From contig JAUYRZ010000127.1 in NCBI GenBank assembly GCA_030695565.1, positions 1 to 39,838 on the forward strand: a DNA stretch of 39,838 bases, in the 5' to 3' direction. The notes under the pieces were generated by a model. The model ran no database searches. It was not told the origin of the DNA and was given only the letters and a program-made list of their open reading frames with translations. Position numbers and translations under genes: made by a program. Positions 7,755 through 16,500 of the stretch are shown here, piece after piece; positions within the stretch are counted from its first letter, which is position 1, and the number at the start of each line of letters is the position of its first letter. Origin of the DNA: Archangium sp. (GTDB lineage: Bacteria; Myxococcota; Myxococcia; Myxococcales; Myxococcaceae).

Positions 7755-8189
7755 CTAAGCCTTCTTCGTCTTCTTCTTCGGCACCGACGCTGCGCTCGCG
7801 CTCCCTCTCCCCCGAGGGGGAGAGGGTCGGGGAGAGGGCTTACCCTTCTTCTTCACCGGCTGACTCATCGCCATCCGATGAGCCTCCTCGAGCCAGGGCT
7901 GCAGCGCCTCGACGTCGTCGATCATCGTCTCAGGCATGGCGACCCAACCGCGCATGGTCTTGCCGGTGCCCATGGGATCGAACATCCCCGATCCCTCCAG
8001 CCCCTCCGCCGCGAGGAACCGGGCCTCGACGGGAAACCGCAGCAGAATCCGCCCGTCCCACACGATCGAATAGATGTTCGAGTTGGCGAAGAACGCATCG
8101 CTCCCGAACATCCTCCGCTCAGTCACCTCAGGGAGCTCCGCGCTGAGCTCAGCCACGAGCTCCTTCAGATGCGCGTTCAACGTGCTCAT
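7755..8189 (-). CDS. TfoX/Sxy N-terminal domain protein with repeat-invaded C-terminus
   Basis: 144 residues. Residues 1-108 match the TfoX N-terminal domain, with the typical EVTERRMFGSDAFFAN (21-36) and SIVWDGRILLRFP (41-53). This domain occurs in competence regulator Sxy/TfoX, but many standalone copies in other phyla have unknown roles. Its ATG at 8189 overlaps the stop of the TonB-like gene (ATGA), so the two are translationally coupled. The C-terminus is odd. A Lys-rich tail is split by residues 117-134, which are encoded by a REP-like element and read SPRPSPPRGRG. The Lys-rich pieces on both sides suggest a once continuous basic tail. Confidence 0.85.
   Translation of the reverse strand: MSTLNAHLKELVAELSAELPEVTERRMFGSDAFFANSNIYSIVWDGRILLRFPVEARFLAAEGLEGSGMFDPMGTGKTMRGWVAMPETMIDDVEALQPWLEEAHRMAMSQPVKKKGKPSPRPSPPRGRGSASAASVPKKKTKKA
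7802..7838. repeat. REP-like C/T-rich palindromic element, copy 2 (inside a CDS)
   Basis: CCCTCTCCCCC-GA-GGGGGAGAGGG core, a perfect 11-bp inverted repeat, followed by TCGGGGAGAGGG. It lies wholly inside the 3' end of the TfoX-like gene and is translated in frame on the minus strand. Confidence 0.9.
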
Positions 8190-9313
8190 TGCAGTGCAGG
8201 CGCACTCTTCACGCGCCACGCGTTGAGCAACCGCACGCGAACATCAGGGGGCTCCCAGGTGAACTGCCACCGGGTGCGCCAGCTCGAAGTCCCGAGCATC
8301 TTGTCGTCGTTGTCCGGGATGGTCCGAGCCACCTTGCGACTGAAGTGCAGCACCGACTCATCGAAGCGAGAATCACCCGAGCGTTCGATGATGCTCACGT
8401 CAGAGAGAATGCCGTTCGCGTCGGTGGTCACCTCGAGCACGGTGCGCAGGCGAGCGCGGGTGATGCGCTCCTTGATGTTCTCGCTCTGCGCGAGCATCTG
8501 CATCGAGCTCTCGCGGAAGCGTTGATCGTCGACGGTGGGCGACATCACGTTCTGGCTGGTCACGCTTCGGCCGAGCGGCGAGTCGCTGACCTTCTTCGAC
8601 GCCTCCGCCGAAGGGCCATTGTTGAACATGATCCCCGCCACGTCGCGCGCGATGTCGCCACCGCTCATCGGAGTGCGATCGATGGTCGACTTCGGCAGCA
8701 TCGTGCGCATCGCGTTCTCGTAGCGCTTGAAGTGATTGGGCACGTTGCCGACGCCGACGGCAGCCATGCCGACCTCCTGCTGGAGATCGTCGTTCAACTT
8801 CCGCGTGAGCACCTCGCCGGTGTACTCGTTGAGCGATCGGGGATCAGGCGCTTCACCGGGCCCGTTGCGAATCGTCGAGCCACGCACTGGCTCTTCGCGC
8901 CCGCCGGTTCCCAGCGACATCGCAAAGCCATCACTCGGCGTCAGGCTCGGGCGGGTGCCGATGGGCAGATCACCCCGCGTGCCGACCTGAGGTCCTGCCT
9001 CGACGACCGCGCTGCCTTGATCCGGCTGGCCACTCACCACGGGCGGAGCGACCTCGCTCACCTGTTTCTTCTTCTTCGGATCGACCTGCGTCTTCTCGAC
9101 CTTCAAAGGCGGCTGCGTCGGCGCAGGCTCCGGAGTGGGGGCAGGGCGCGTCTCCACCCAGGCCAGCTCCAGCTCCACCGGCTTGTTGCGCTGAAGCTGC
9201 GCAGGCTCGAGCAGGGCCAGAGACCAGAAGACCAACGCGTGCAAGACCACCGAGACGCCGATGAGCGTCAGGAGCCTCGAGCGATCGCGTTTGTCCTCCA
9301 CTCCTCTGCACAT
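8186..9313 (-). CDS. TonB-like energy-transducer family protein
   Basis: 375 residues. A short basic N-terminus is followed by one membrane helix (about 15-37). A Pro-rich periplasmic stretch (about 52-100, including a KKKK run) leads into a long variable middle. The C-terminal region (about 295-350) has the TonB-type strand pattern RTVLEVTTDANGILSDVSI with a following SGDSRFDES motif. TonB-like proteins couple inner-membrane energy to outer-membrane receptors; no ExbB/ExbD or receptor gene is nearby. The chosen start is the ATG at 9313. A GTG four codons downstream, directly after AGAGGA, is possible. It is divergent from the DNA ligase with a ~34-base gap and coupled downstream to the TfoX-like gene. 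Confidence 0.75.
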   Translation of the reverse strand: MCRGVEDKRDRSRLLTLIGVSVVLHALVFWSLALLEPAQLQRNKPVELELAWVETRPAPTPEPAPTQPPLKVEKTQVDPKKKKQVSEVAPPVVSGQPDQGSAVVEAGPQVGTRGDLPIGTRPSLTPSDGFAMSLGTGGREEPVRGSTIRNGPGEAPDPRSLNEYTGEVLTRKLNDDLQQEVGMAAVGVGNVPNHFKRYENAMRTMLPKSTIDRTPMSGGDIARDVAGIMFNNGPSAEASKKVSDSPLGRSVTSQNVMSPTVDDQRFRESSMQMLAQSENIKERITRARLRTVLEVTTDANGILSDVSIIERSGDSRFDESVLHFSRKVARTIPDNDDKMLGTSSWRTRWQFTWEPPDVRVRLLNAWRVKSAPALQ

Positions 9314-9347
9314 AACACGGTGGCGGAACCGCAGTAGAAGGCCGCCA

Positions 9348-10403
9348 ATGCTCCCTTTCCAGTCGCCTCTCGAGCCCATGCTGGCGGCTGCGGAGGAAGA
9401 AATTCCTGCCGGCGACGGCTGGCTCTACGAGCCCAAGTGGGACGGATTTCGCGCCATCGTCTTTCGCGAGGGCGACCGCCTGCACCTGTGCAGCCGCAAC
9501 GGCCAGCCGCTCGAGCGCTACTTCCCCGAGGTGGTCGAAGGCCTCAAGAAGGCGCTTCCGCCCGAGATCGTGGTGGACGGCGAGATCATCCTGCCCGGCG
9601 CCAAGGGCCTCGACTTCGAAGCGCTCTCGCAGCGCATTCATCCCGCGGCTTCCCGGGTCAACAAACTCTCGGTGGAGACGCCCGCGGGTTTCGTCGCCTT
9701 CGATTGTCTGGCACTGGGTGGCGAAGACCTGCGCGGTCTGCCCAACCAGGTGCGGCGTGAGAAGTTGATCGCGCTCTTTCAGGGACACGAGGGCTTCTTC
9801 GTCACCCCGCAGACCGTGAACCTGGAGACTGCCAAACAGTGGTTCCACGAGTTCGAAGGCGCGGGCTGCGATGGCGTGATCGCGCGCCGGCTCGACCTCG
9901 ACTACCGCCCGGGCGAGCGCGTGATGGTGAAGATCAAACACGGGCGCACCGCTGACGTGGTGGTGGTGGGGTATCGCGAAGGCAAGACGCCGGGCACCGT
10001 CGGTTCGTTGCTGCTCGGGGTGTACGACGAACGCGGCGAGCTGCTGCACATCGGTCACACCTCATCCTTCAGCGCGAAAGAGAAGAAGGCGCTGCGCGAG
10101 AAGTTGAAGCCGCTCGAAGCCGGTGCCCCGGTGTTCCCCGGCAAGCTCGAGTCGGCCCCCAATCGCTGGAGCAAAGGTCAGGAGAAGGCCGCCCCCACGC
10201 CGCTCACGCCCACCCTGGTCTGCGAAGTCCGCTACGACTACCTGCAGGGCACGCGTTTTCGTCACGCCTCGACGTTCCTCCGCTGGCGCGAAGACAAGGC
10301 GCCGAAGAGCTGCCTGTTCTCGCAGCTGCTGCCGCCCCATCCTTTCAGCCTCGCGAAGATCGTCGCGTTGAGCCCCACCAAAGCCCGTGTCACTCCGACC
10401 TGA
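9348..10403 (+). CDS. ATP-dependent DNA ligase (LigC/LigD-type)
   Basis: 351 residues: an adenylation domain (about 1-200) plus an OB-fold domain (about 210-330), the minimal two-domain form seen in bacterial LigC and in the ligase part of LigD. The nucleotidyl-acceptor Lys is K30 in EPKWDGFRA. Other nucleotidyltransferase motifs are FVAFDCLAL and GVIARRLD, and motif V is RVMVKIKHGRTADVVVVGYR. Such enzymes join nicks or ends in Ku-dependent end joining or repair. No Ku or polymerase/nuclease domain is in the window, so its pathway is open. The ATG at 9348 matches the family N-terminus. The last 17 bases overlap the next gene. Confidence 0.93.
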   Translation: MLPFQSPLEPMLAAAEEEIPAGDGWLYEPKWDGFRAIVFREGDRLHLCSRNGQPLERYFPEVVEGLKKALPPEIVVDGEIILPGAKGLDFEALSQRIHPAASRVNKLSVETPAGFVAFDCLALGGEDLRGLPNQVRREKLIALFQGHEGFFVTPQTVNLETAKQWFHEFEGAGCDGVIARRLDLDYRPGERVMVKIKHGRTADVVVVGYREGKTPGTVGSLLLGVYDERGELLHIGHTSSFSAKEKKALREKLKPLEAGAPVFPGKLESAPNRWSKGQEKAAPTPLTPTLVCEVRYDYLQGTRFRHASTFLRWREDKAPKSCLFSQLLPPHPFSLAKIVALSPTKARVTPT

Positions 10404-11775
10404 AGAGCTCACGCTGATCGCCGCGGAGCTCGATCGGGAGCTCAGTGGCGGCGTCGTGCAGAAGGTCTACGCCCCCACGACCACGCGCGTGTACCTCGAG
10501 GTGCGCGTGCCGGGCCGCAGCGAGCAGCTGCTGGTCTGCAGCGATCCAGGGCTCGCGCGCATCTCGGCGATCACCGAACGCCCGTCGAACCCACCCACGC
10601 CCCCCAGTTGGCAATCAGTGCTGCGCCGCGATCTCACCGGCGCGAAGTTGATCGACGCCGAGGCGCTGCCCGCGCGCAAGACGCTGCTGCTGCACTTCAC
10701 CAAAGACACCAGGCACCTCACGCTCGTGCTGGAGGCCACCACCGCGCCGCTGATCGCCTTGTGCACGAAAGACGCGAAGGTGCTCGCCATGTCGACGCCC
10801 ACCCGGCCCGGGGTGCGCATCGGTCAGCCGTGGGCACCGCTGGAGGAGCAGCCCATCAAACCCGCGCCTTCACGCTTGATGGGCGATCACGTATCGCTCC
10901 GGCTCGCGCACGCCGCCGAGGCGCTGCTGGCCACCGCGGAGCAAAAGACCTGGGTCGACGCCCGCCGCGCGCCCCTGCTTTCGAAGCTCAAGAAGATCGA
11001 GCGCACCAAAGAGAAGGTGCGCGTCGAGGCCGAACGCACCGGCAAGGCCCACGAGCTCCGCAGGGCAGGGGAGCTGCTCGCGCAGAACCTCTACCTCGTG
11101 AAGCGCGGCCAGAAGTCAGTCACGCTCACCGAGTATCTGGAGGACGGCAGCACCCACGAGGTCGAGGTGGAGCTCGATCCCAAACGCACTCCGCAGCAAG
11201 AGGTGGAGTGGCGCTTCCACCAATACAAACGAATGCTGCGCGGCGCCGAGATGGCGAAGAGCCGGCTGGTGACGTTGGAGGCCGAGAGTGCGGCGCTCCA
11301 GGCCCAGCTCACCGCGCTCGACACCGCCCCGCCTGAACCACCCGCCCTGGGAGCGCCGCGGGTGAAGGCCGGGCCCCAACCGGCGCTGCCGCCGTATCGC
11401 GAGTACCTGGGCCACGGCGGGCACCGCATCTGGGTGGGGCGGGGGTCGAGTCACAACGACGACCTGACCTTTCACGTGGCCAAGCCCTTCCACGTCTGGC
11501 TGCACGTGCGCGGCCTGCCCGGCTCGCACGTGGTGATCCCCATCGAGAAGAACACCGAGGTGTCAGGGGAGCTGTTGCTTGACGCGGCCACCCTGGCGGC
11601 GCACCACTCCGACGCGAAAGGCGAGCCGCGGGTCGAGGTCAGCTACGTGCCTGCCAAGTTCGTGCGGAAGCCCAAAGACGCGGCCCCCGGCGCGGTCACG
11701 TACACCCGGGAGAAGACGCTCCTGCTGCGCCTGGAGACGAATCGGCTTCAGCGCCTGCTGGCGACCTGCGTGTGA
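10387..11775 (+). CDS. NFACT family protein (RqcH/Rqc2-like)
   Basis: 462 residues, start GTG. An NFACT-N-like region (about 1-190, beginning LRPEELTLIAAELDRELSGG) is followed by a charged helical region with coiled-coil character (about 190-315). The C-terminal NFACT-R domain (about 335-460) has GHRIWVGRGSSHNDDLTF, DPWHVW-like PFHVWLH, HSDAKGEPRVEVSY and KFVRKPKDAAPGAVTY. Family members bind stalled large ribosomal subunits; RqcH adds Ala tails to stalled chains. It is shorter than typical RqcH (about 550-600), so full activity is not assured. Overlap of 17 bases with the ligase gene suggests cotranscription, though the functions are not obviously linked. Confidence 0.85.
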   Translation: MSLRPEELTLIAAELDRELSGGVVQKVYAPTTTRVYLEVRVPGRSEQLLVCSDPGLARISAITERPSNPPTPPSWQSVLRRDLTGAKLIDAEALPARKTLLLHFTKDTRHLTLVLEATTAPLIALCTKDAKVLAMSTPTRPGVRIGQPWAPLEEQPIKPAPSRLMGDHVSLRLAHAAEALLATAEQKTWVDARRAPLLSKLKKIERTKEKVRVEAERTGKAHELRRAGELLAQNLYLVKRGQKSVTLTEYLEDGSTHEVEVELDPKRTPQQEVEWRFHQYKRMLRGAEMAKSRLVTLEAESAALQAQLTALDTAPPEPPALGAPRVKAGPQPALPPYREYLGHGGHRIWVGRGSSHNDDLTFHVAKPFHVWLHVRGLPGSHVVIPIEKNTEVSGELLLDAATLAAHHSDAKGEPRVEVSYVPAKFVRKPKDAAPGAVTYTREKTLLLRLETNRLQRLLATCV

Positions 11776-11788
11776 GGCGCGGCCCGCC

Positions 11789-12931
11789 TCAGTAGGTGGC
11801 CGAGAGCGAGAAGCCCACCGCGGTGTTGTTGTTCGCCAACCCGGTCACGTCGATGAGCGGGAAGCGCACCGACTTGTTGTCGGCCGTCAGCAGGGGGGCG
11901 AAGTTGAACAGGTAGAGCGTGCCGCTGATCGAGTTGGTGAGGTTGAACGACAGCGAGACCGACGCGCTCTGGGTATCGCTGCGGCTCATACCCGTGCGAG
12001 CGACCGGGTTTCCGTTCGTGTCGCGCGTGGGAGGCGTGAACTCGTCCACCGTCGTCGCAGCCGCGTACAGGAATGACGTCTGCATGCCGTAGCCGAGCGT
12101 GAGGAAGATGCCATCGCGAGCGACCCAGGTGACGTTGAGTGAGCCCTGGAGCGCGAGGAAGGAGTTGTTGTTGTTGATGCCGCAGGCCGTCTCGCCGGTC
12201 CTGCACAAAACCAGCTGGTGTCCTGCGGGATCTTTCAAGGTGGTCGGCCGCACCACGCTCTGGCTGTTGGTGTAGAGGCCGATCGTTCCCAGCCCGCCGA
12301 AGTTGGCGATGATGGTGCCGATGGGCGTCTTGAAGTTCTTGTTCATCGACAAGCCGAAGCCCAGGCGGGAGATCAAGCCGGCGCCCCAGCTCTCGATGGT
12401 GGTGGGCACGATGACGTTGAACGAAGGGGTGATGACGATCCCCGTGTTCTTCTCCTTGATCAACGCGGGCATCGACAGCGCGACGCGGGCGTCAGACCAG
12501 CTCCAGCGGCGGCCGTTGGCTGCGTCTGGCAGCGTGTATTCGTAGCTGAAGCCCAGCAAGCCGAAGGGCTGAAAGCCGATCGAGAAGGCCTTGCCGAGCA
12601 AGCGCGTACGGTAAGAAATGAACGCGTTGATGTTCGCCGACAGGTTCGCGTACAGCTGCGGGTCGACGAAGGTGCCGAGCCCCAGCAGGTGGTCGACGCT
12701 GAAGCTGAAGAAGAACCCGCTGAGCATGGCGAGCTGCTCAGGCGTCAAGACGGCGGAGCCAGCTGACGCGGTGGCAGGAGCAGTCGACGTCGTGGTCGTG
12801 GCCGTGGCCGTGGCCGCCGGTGCGCCAGTCGCCGGGGCAGCAGGGCTCGCCGCAGGCGGAGTGGCCGGGGCCGTCTGAGCCATCGCCTGAACGGCAACCA
12901 GGAACACCACCAGCACAGTGAGACGATTCAC
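11789..12931 (-). CDS. Probable outer-membrane beta-barrel protein
   Basis: 380 residues. An N-terminal signal peptide (about 1-18, ending AMAQ) is followed by a low-complexity Ala/Thr/Pro stretch (19-60). The rest has alternating polar/hydrophobic patterns with many aromatic and Gly/Asn residues, ending in a beta-strand with terminal Tyr (SLSATY), the usual C-terminal signature of barrels. A clear GGAGG lies shortly before the GTG start. No enzyme motif. The exact family is not recognised; transport or structural porin-like roles are possible. It ends 13 bases from the convergent NFACT gene with no visible terminator. Confidence 0.7.
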   Translation of the reverse strand: MNRLTVLVVFLVAVQAMAQTAPATPPAASPAAPATGAPAATATATTTTSTAPATASAGSAVLTPEQLAMLSGFFFSFSVDHLLGLGTFVDPQLYANLSANINAFISYRTRLLGKAFSIGFQPFGLLGFSYEYTLPDAANGRRWSWSDARVALSMPALIKEKNTGIVITPSFNVIVPTTIESWGAGLISRLGFGLSMNKNFKTPIGTIIANFGGLGTIGLYTNSQSVVRPTTLKDPAGHQLVLCRTGETACGINNNNSFLALQGSLNVTWVARDGIFLTLGYGMQTSFLYAAATTVDEFTPPTRDTNGNPVARTGMSRSDTQSASVSLSFNLTNSISGTLYLFNFAPLLTADNKSVRFPLIDVTGLANNNTAVGFSLSATY

Positions 12932-13577
12932 GTAAACCTCCTACGACTGACGAGCCCGCGCATCAGGCAAGGTTCATGCCCTTCCGTCGAAGACGGCAAG
13001 GCTCTACGAAGCACCGGAATTGAGTCGGTTTTCGCCCGGTTCGAGGTCGACGCCGAGCGATTCACCACGCCAGCCCGCCGCCCGTTCGCCAGTCGACGAC
13101 CAGCGGTCGACAGGAAAACGGCATGCTGTTCCACGGGCGTGATCAAAGGACGGCGCACCTACCACAGCGGCCAGCGCGCGATCAACGTCCCCCCTGAAGC
13201 GGCTGCCCTGATTGATCGGGCCCGGAAAGCTGTGCTAGGGGCACGTTCCTTTCCTCGCCGTACCTCCGCTTCACCCAAGGTGCCGATTTGCTGGCGTTCC
13301 CGCTCACCTCCGCCGTCGCTCCGCTAACGCTCGGCGTTGGTGCTGCCACACCAGGGTGTTTTCTGTTGAGCCACCGCGGGCCCACTTTCGCAGCGAAATC
13401 AATGGCCTTCGCGCTCTCGACGGGGCGAAACCCCAACGGCACACAACTTGCGCTAGGGCCCGCGCCAACCCGGAGGTCTGCGTGAACGCATCGAACTCAA
13501 CACCGACCACCGCCTCTTCTTCCGCGCCTCGCGCTTCCTTTCGCCTCAGCCTTCAAGCTCTCACCACCGGAGAAATC
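12932..13577. other. Long gene-poor control region upstream of the metalloprotease operon
   Basis: About 645 bases between divergent genes. Short open frames on both strands look like chance products of high GC and have no recognisable family. It holds a possible promoter (13212-13241), a palindrome TTTCGC-A-GCGAAA (13386-13398), a small hairpin GGGG-CGAAA-CCCC near 13424-13436, and a second GCTAGGGC motif at 13452-13459. A strong GGAGG (13472-13476) sits just ahead of an in-frame GTG at 13482. No tRNA-like cloverleaf or known riboswitch was recognised. Confidence 0.6.
13212..13241 (+). promoter_or_regulatory. Candidate housekeeping-sigma promoter
   Basis: TTGATC (13212-13217), 18-base spacer, TAGGGG (13236-13241). 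The -35 is fair and the -10 poor but fits the loose, GC-rich promoters of this type of organism. If used, the leader before the metalloprotease would be over 300 bases. The same GCTAGGG word recurs at 13452. Confidence 0.2.
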
Positions 13578-16500
13578 ATGAACCGTCGCTCCACCAACTG
13601 GCGCTCACTGAGTGTCGCGATGCTCGCGTTGTTCGCGTTCAGCTGTGCGCAGATGAATGGCGACGTCGTTCGCATTCAGCCCAACGTCGTGCGCAAGTCT
13701 GACCTGCTCGACGGGCAGTGGTTCTTCCGCAACACCGTGACCTGGACGCCGTTCAACACCCAGTTCACCTTCCCCGGCCAGACCGGCAACATGGAAAAAC
13801 TGGTCTGGGAGATCCAGGAAGGCAACCTCGTCGGCTACCGCTCCTATGCGTACACGGTCGGAGCAGACTCGATCGTCGACCCCAACTCGAAGATCGCGGG
13901 CACCACGGGCAAGTACTGCGACGCCGCGGGCAAGTGCACCGGCGGCCAGAAGTACTACGGCGCCCCGGTGGTGGCCTTCCCCATCGTGAGCCACTTCGAC
14001 ATTCAGCGCGGCTACAACGCCGCCACGGGCGAGGTGAACAACGTCATCAGCGAGAACACCACCGACCGCTTCTGGAATCAGCGTGAGTACATCCGCGTGA
14101 ACTGGTCGACGAACGTGCTGAACAAGGCGTCGGGCCTCAACTGGGGCACCGTGCAGAACCCCCAGTCGGGCGTGACCAACTCGAACTGGATTCAGCCCAA
14201 CGAGCCCGGCAGCGACCCGTACGACTGGCCGACCTTCGAGTACAAAGACCCGGACGGGAAAGACGGCCCGCTCGAGGAAAAGCTCACCTACTTCGACGTG
14301 ACCGGCCGCTACATGGCCATGCCGGACTCGATCTACTTCGAGGGCTACGGCAACATTCCCCTCTGCTGGTTCGCCTCGGGCATCTACGACTGCAGCGCCA
14401 GCGAGATCCACATTCGCACCTCGATCGCCAAGGTCGACACCACCTGGTCGCGTGACTACGAGCCGCTCCAGTTCCCCAACGATCTGATGTCGTACTTCGG
14501 TTACTTCCGCACCGACCGCCTCAACTACGACCGCAAGTTTGGCTACAACGATCAGGCCGTCATCCGCCTGGCGAACCGTCACCGCGTCTGGAAGGAGTAC
14601 TACCAGAAGGCCGACGGTGAGGTGACTGACCAGCCCATCGCGATGGCCGCCCGCACGCCGGAGCCCATCAAGTACTACTTCACCCCTGCCTCGCGCATGG
14701 GCGGGGTCGAGCGCTACGACGAATTCTGGGAGCCGGGCCGCATCATCGAGCGCGACTACGACCGCGCCTTCCGCCGCGCCATCGGCGCCGCCCAGCAGAA
14801 GGATCCGTCGACCGTTCGCCAGATGTTCTACGTCTGCAACAGCCCGGTGAAGTCGGGCGATCCGGCCGAGTGTGGCAACGCGGGCTTCTCGCCGAAGATC
14901 GGCGACCTCCGCTACAGCTTCATCAACACCATCGCCGAGCCCGTCGCCAACGGCCTGCTCGGTTACGGCCCCAGCTCGGCCGACCCTGAGACCGGGCAGG
15001 TCATCTCGGGCATGTCGAACACGTACACCTGGGGCGTCGACCTGTACGGCCGCGACGTCACCAACTGGATCCTCCTGTTGAACAAGGAGAAGTCGACCCA
15101 GGACTACATCAGCGGCGTGGACGTGGCCGACTTCGTCAAGAACAACCCCACCTACAACATCAAGGGTATTCAGAAGTCGGGCCTGCTTCAGTCTGAGCTT
15201 CAGGGCATCTCGACCCGCAACGAAGAGACGAAAGGCGCCTGGGATCGTCCCACGCAGCGCATGGCCTCGGTCGTTCAGAGCATCCTGCGTGACAAGAGCA
15301 CCATCTCGTCGAAGGGCGACCAGCTGAAGAAGGCCGCTGACGAGCTGGCGAAGAACCCGGCCCTCGAGGCGGCAGTGCTCGACAACCCCGACGTGCAGAA
15401 CGACCTGCTCAACCTGCTGCCCCCGTTCGCTCGCGGTGTCGCCGCTCGTGACCCGAACTTCCTGCGTCAGGCCTCACGCTCGGTGCTCACCAACATCAAG
15501 ACCTCGCAGAACTGGGAGAAGCAGCGCATCGAGTGGCTGACGAAGAACAGCATCACCACCTTCGACTTCTACGACCGCACCTTGATCGGCATCGCCACCG
15601 AGAAGCTCAACTACCGCAACGCCCGCGTCGCGGCGCTGGTCAACGGTGGTGCAGGTCTCCTCGAAGTCGATGCCAAGCGCATCGCTGACGACGAGATCGC
15701 CAAGCAGGTTCGCCAGCAGGTCTGGCTCGCCACCTCGCTCCACGAGGCCGGTCACACGCTCAACCTGCGGCACAACTTCCAGGGCTCGTACGACGCGATC
15801 AACTACTTCGACGAGTACTGGGACATCCGCAAAGACACCATCACGGTGCAGCAGAACAACCAGGCGAAGCTGCCTCGCACCCCGGCCGATATGAAGAAGG
15901 CCGCCGAGGGCACTGAGGCGCAGCTCATCACCGGCATGCACAACCACGAGTACTCCTCGATCATGGATTACTCGGGCAAGATCTTCACCGACTTCAACGG
16001 CCTGGGTAAGTACGACGAAGCGGCCATCATCTTCGCCTACTCGGGTGATACGCAGCCCGGTTACGTCGAGGTGTTCGACAACGCGCGCAAGACCTCGAAG
16101 GTCATTCCGACCTCCGACGGCCTGACCATGACCATCTCGGGCGCCGGCGCCGACCTGCCCATGGTCAACGTCACCCACACCAACCCCAACATCCGCAACT
16201 ACACCGAGCGCTTCCACTACTCGACGGTGCCCCTGCACTTCGGCGAGGGTTCAGACGTCGTGTCGATCATGAACGACGGTCTGCTCAAGCTCCGCCAGCG
16301 CCGCTTGGCGAAGTGGAGCGACGTGATGGCCGACGAAACGCGCGTGCGTGATGCGCTGAGGGCCGACCCGACGCTGATCAACGACCCTGACCGCGCCGCC
16401 GGCGTGATCGGCAACGTGCAGCTGCGCGTGCCGTACATGTTCTGCAGCGACGAGTCGGCCGACGGCCCGGTGCTCTCGTGCAACCGTTTCGACCGCGGCC

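Noticed and set aside
8189-9337. Rightward open frame opposite the TonB-like gene
   Set aside because: Arg/His/Leu-rich composition typical of antisense frames in GC-rich DNA; the leftward frame has a membrane anchor, a Pro-rich linker and TonB-type motifs.
13386-13441. Possible riboswitch from nested hairpins
   Set aside because: The GGGG-CGAAA-CCCC and TTTCGC palindromes do not assemble into any riboswitch consensus I know; reported only as part of the control region.
13182-13442. 86-codon leftward frame in the long control region
   Set aside because: Low-similarity mixture with no ribosome binding site or neighbour; overlaps other equally weak frames.
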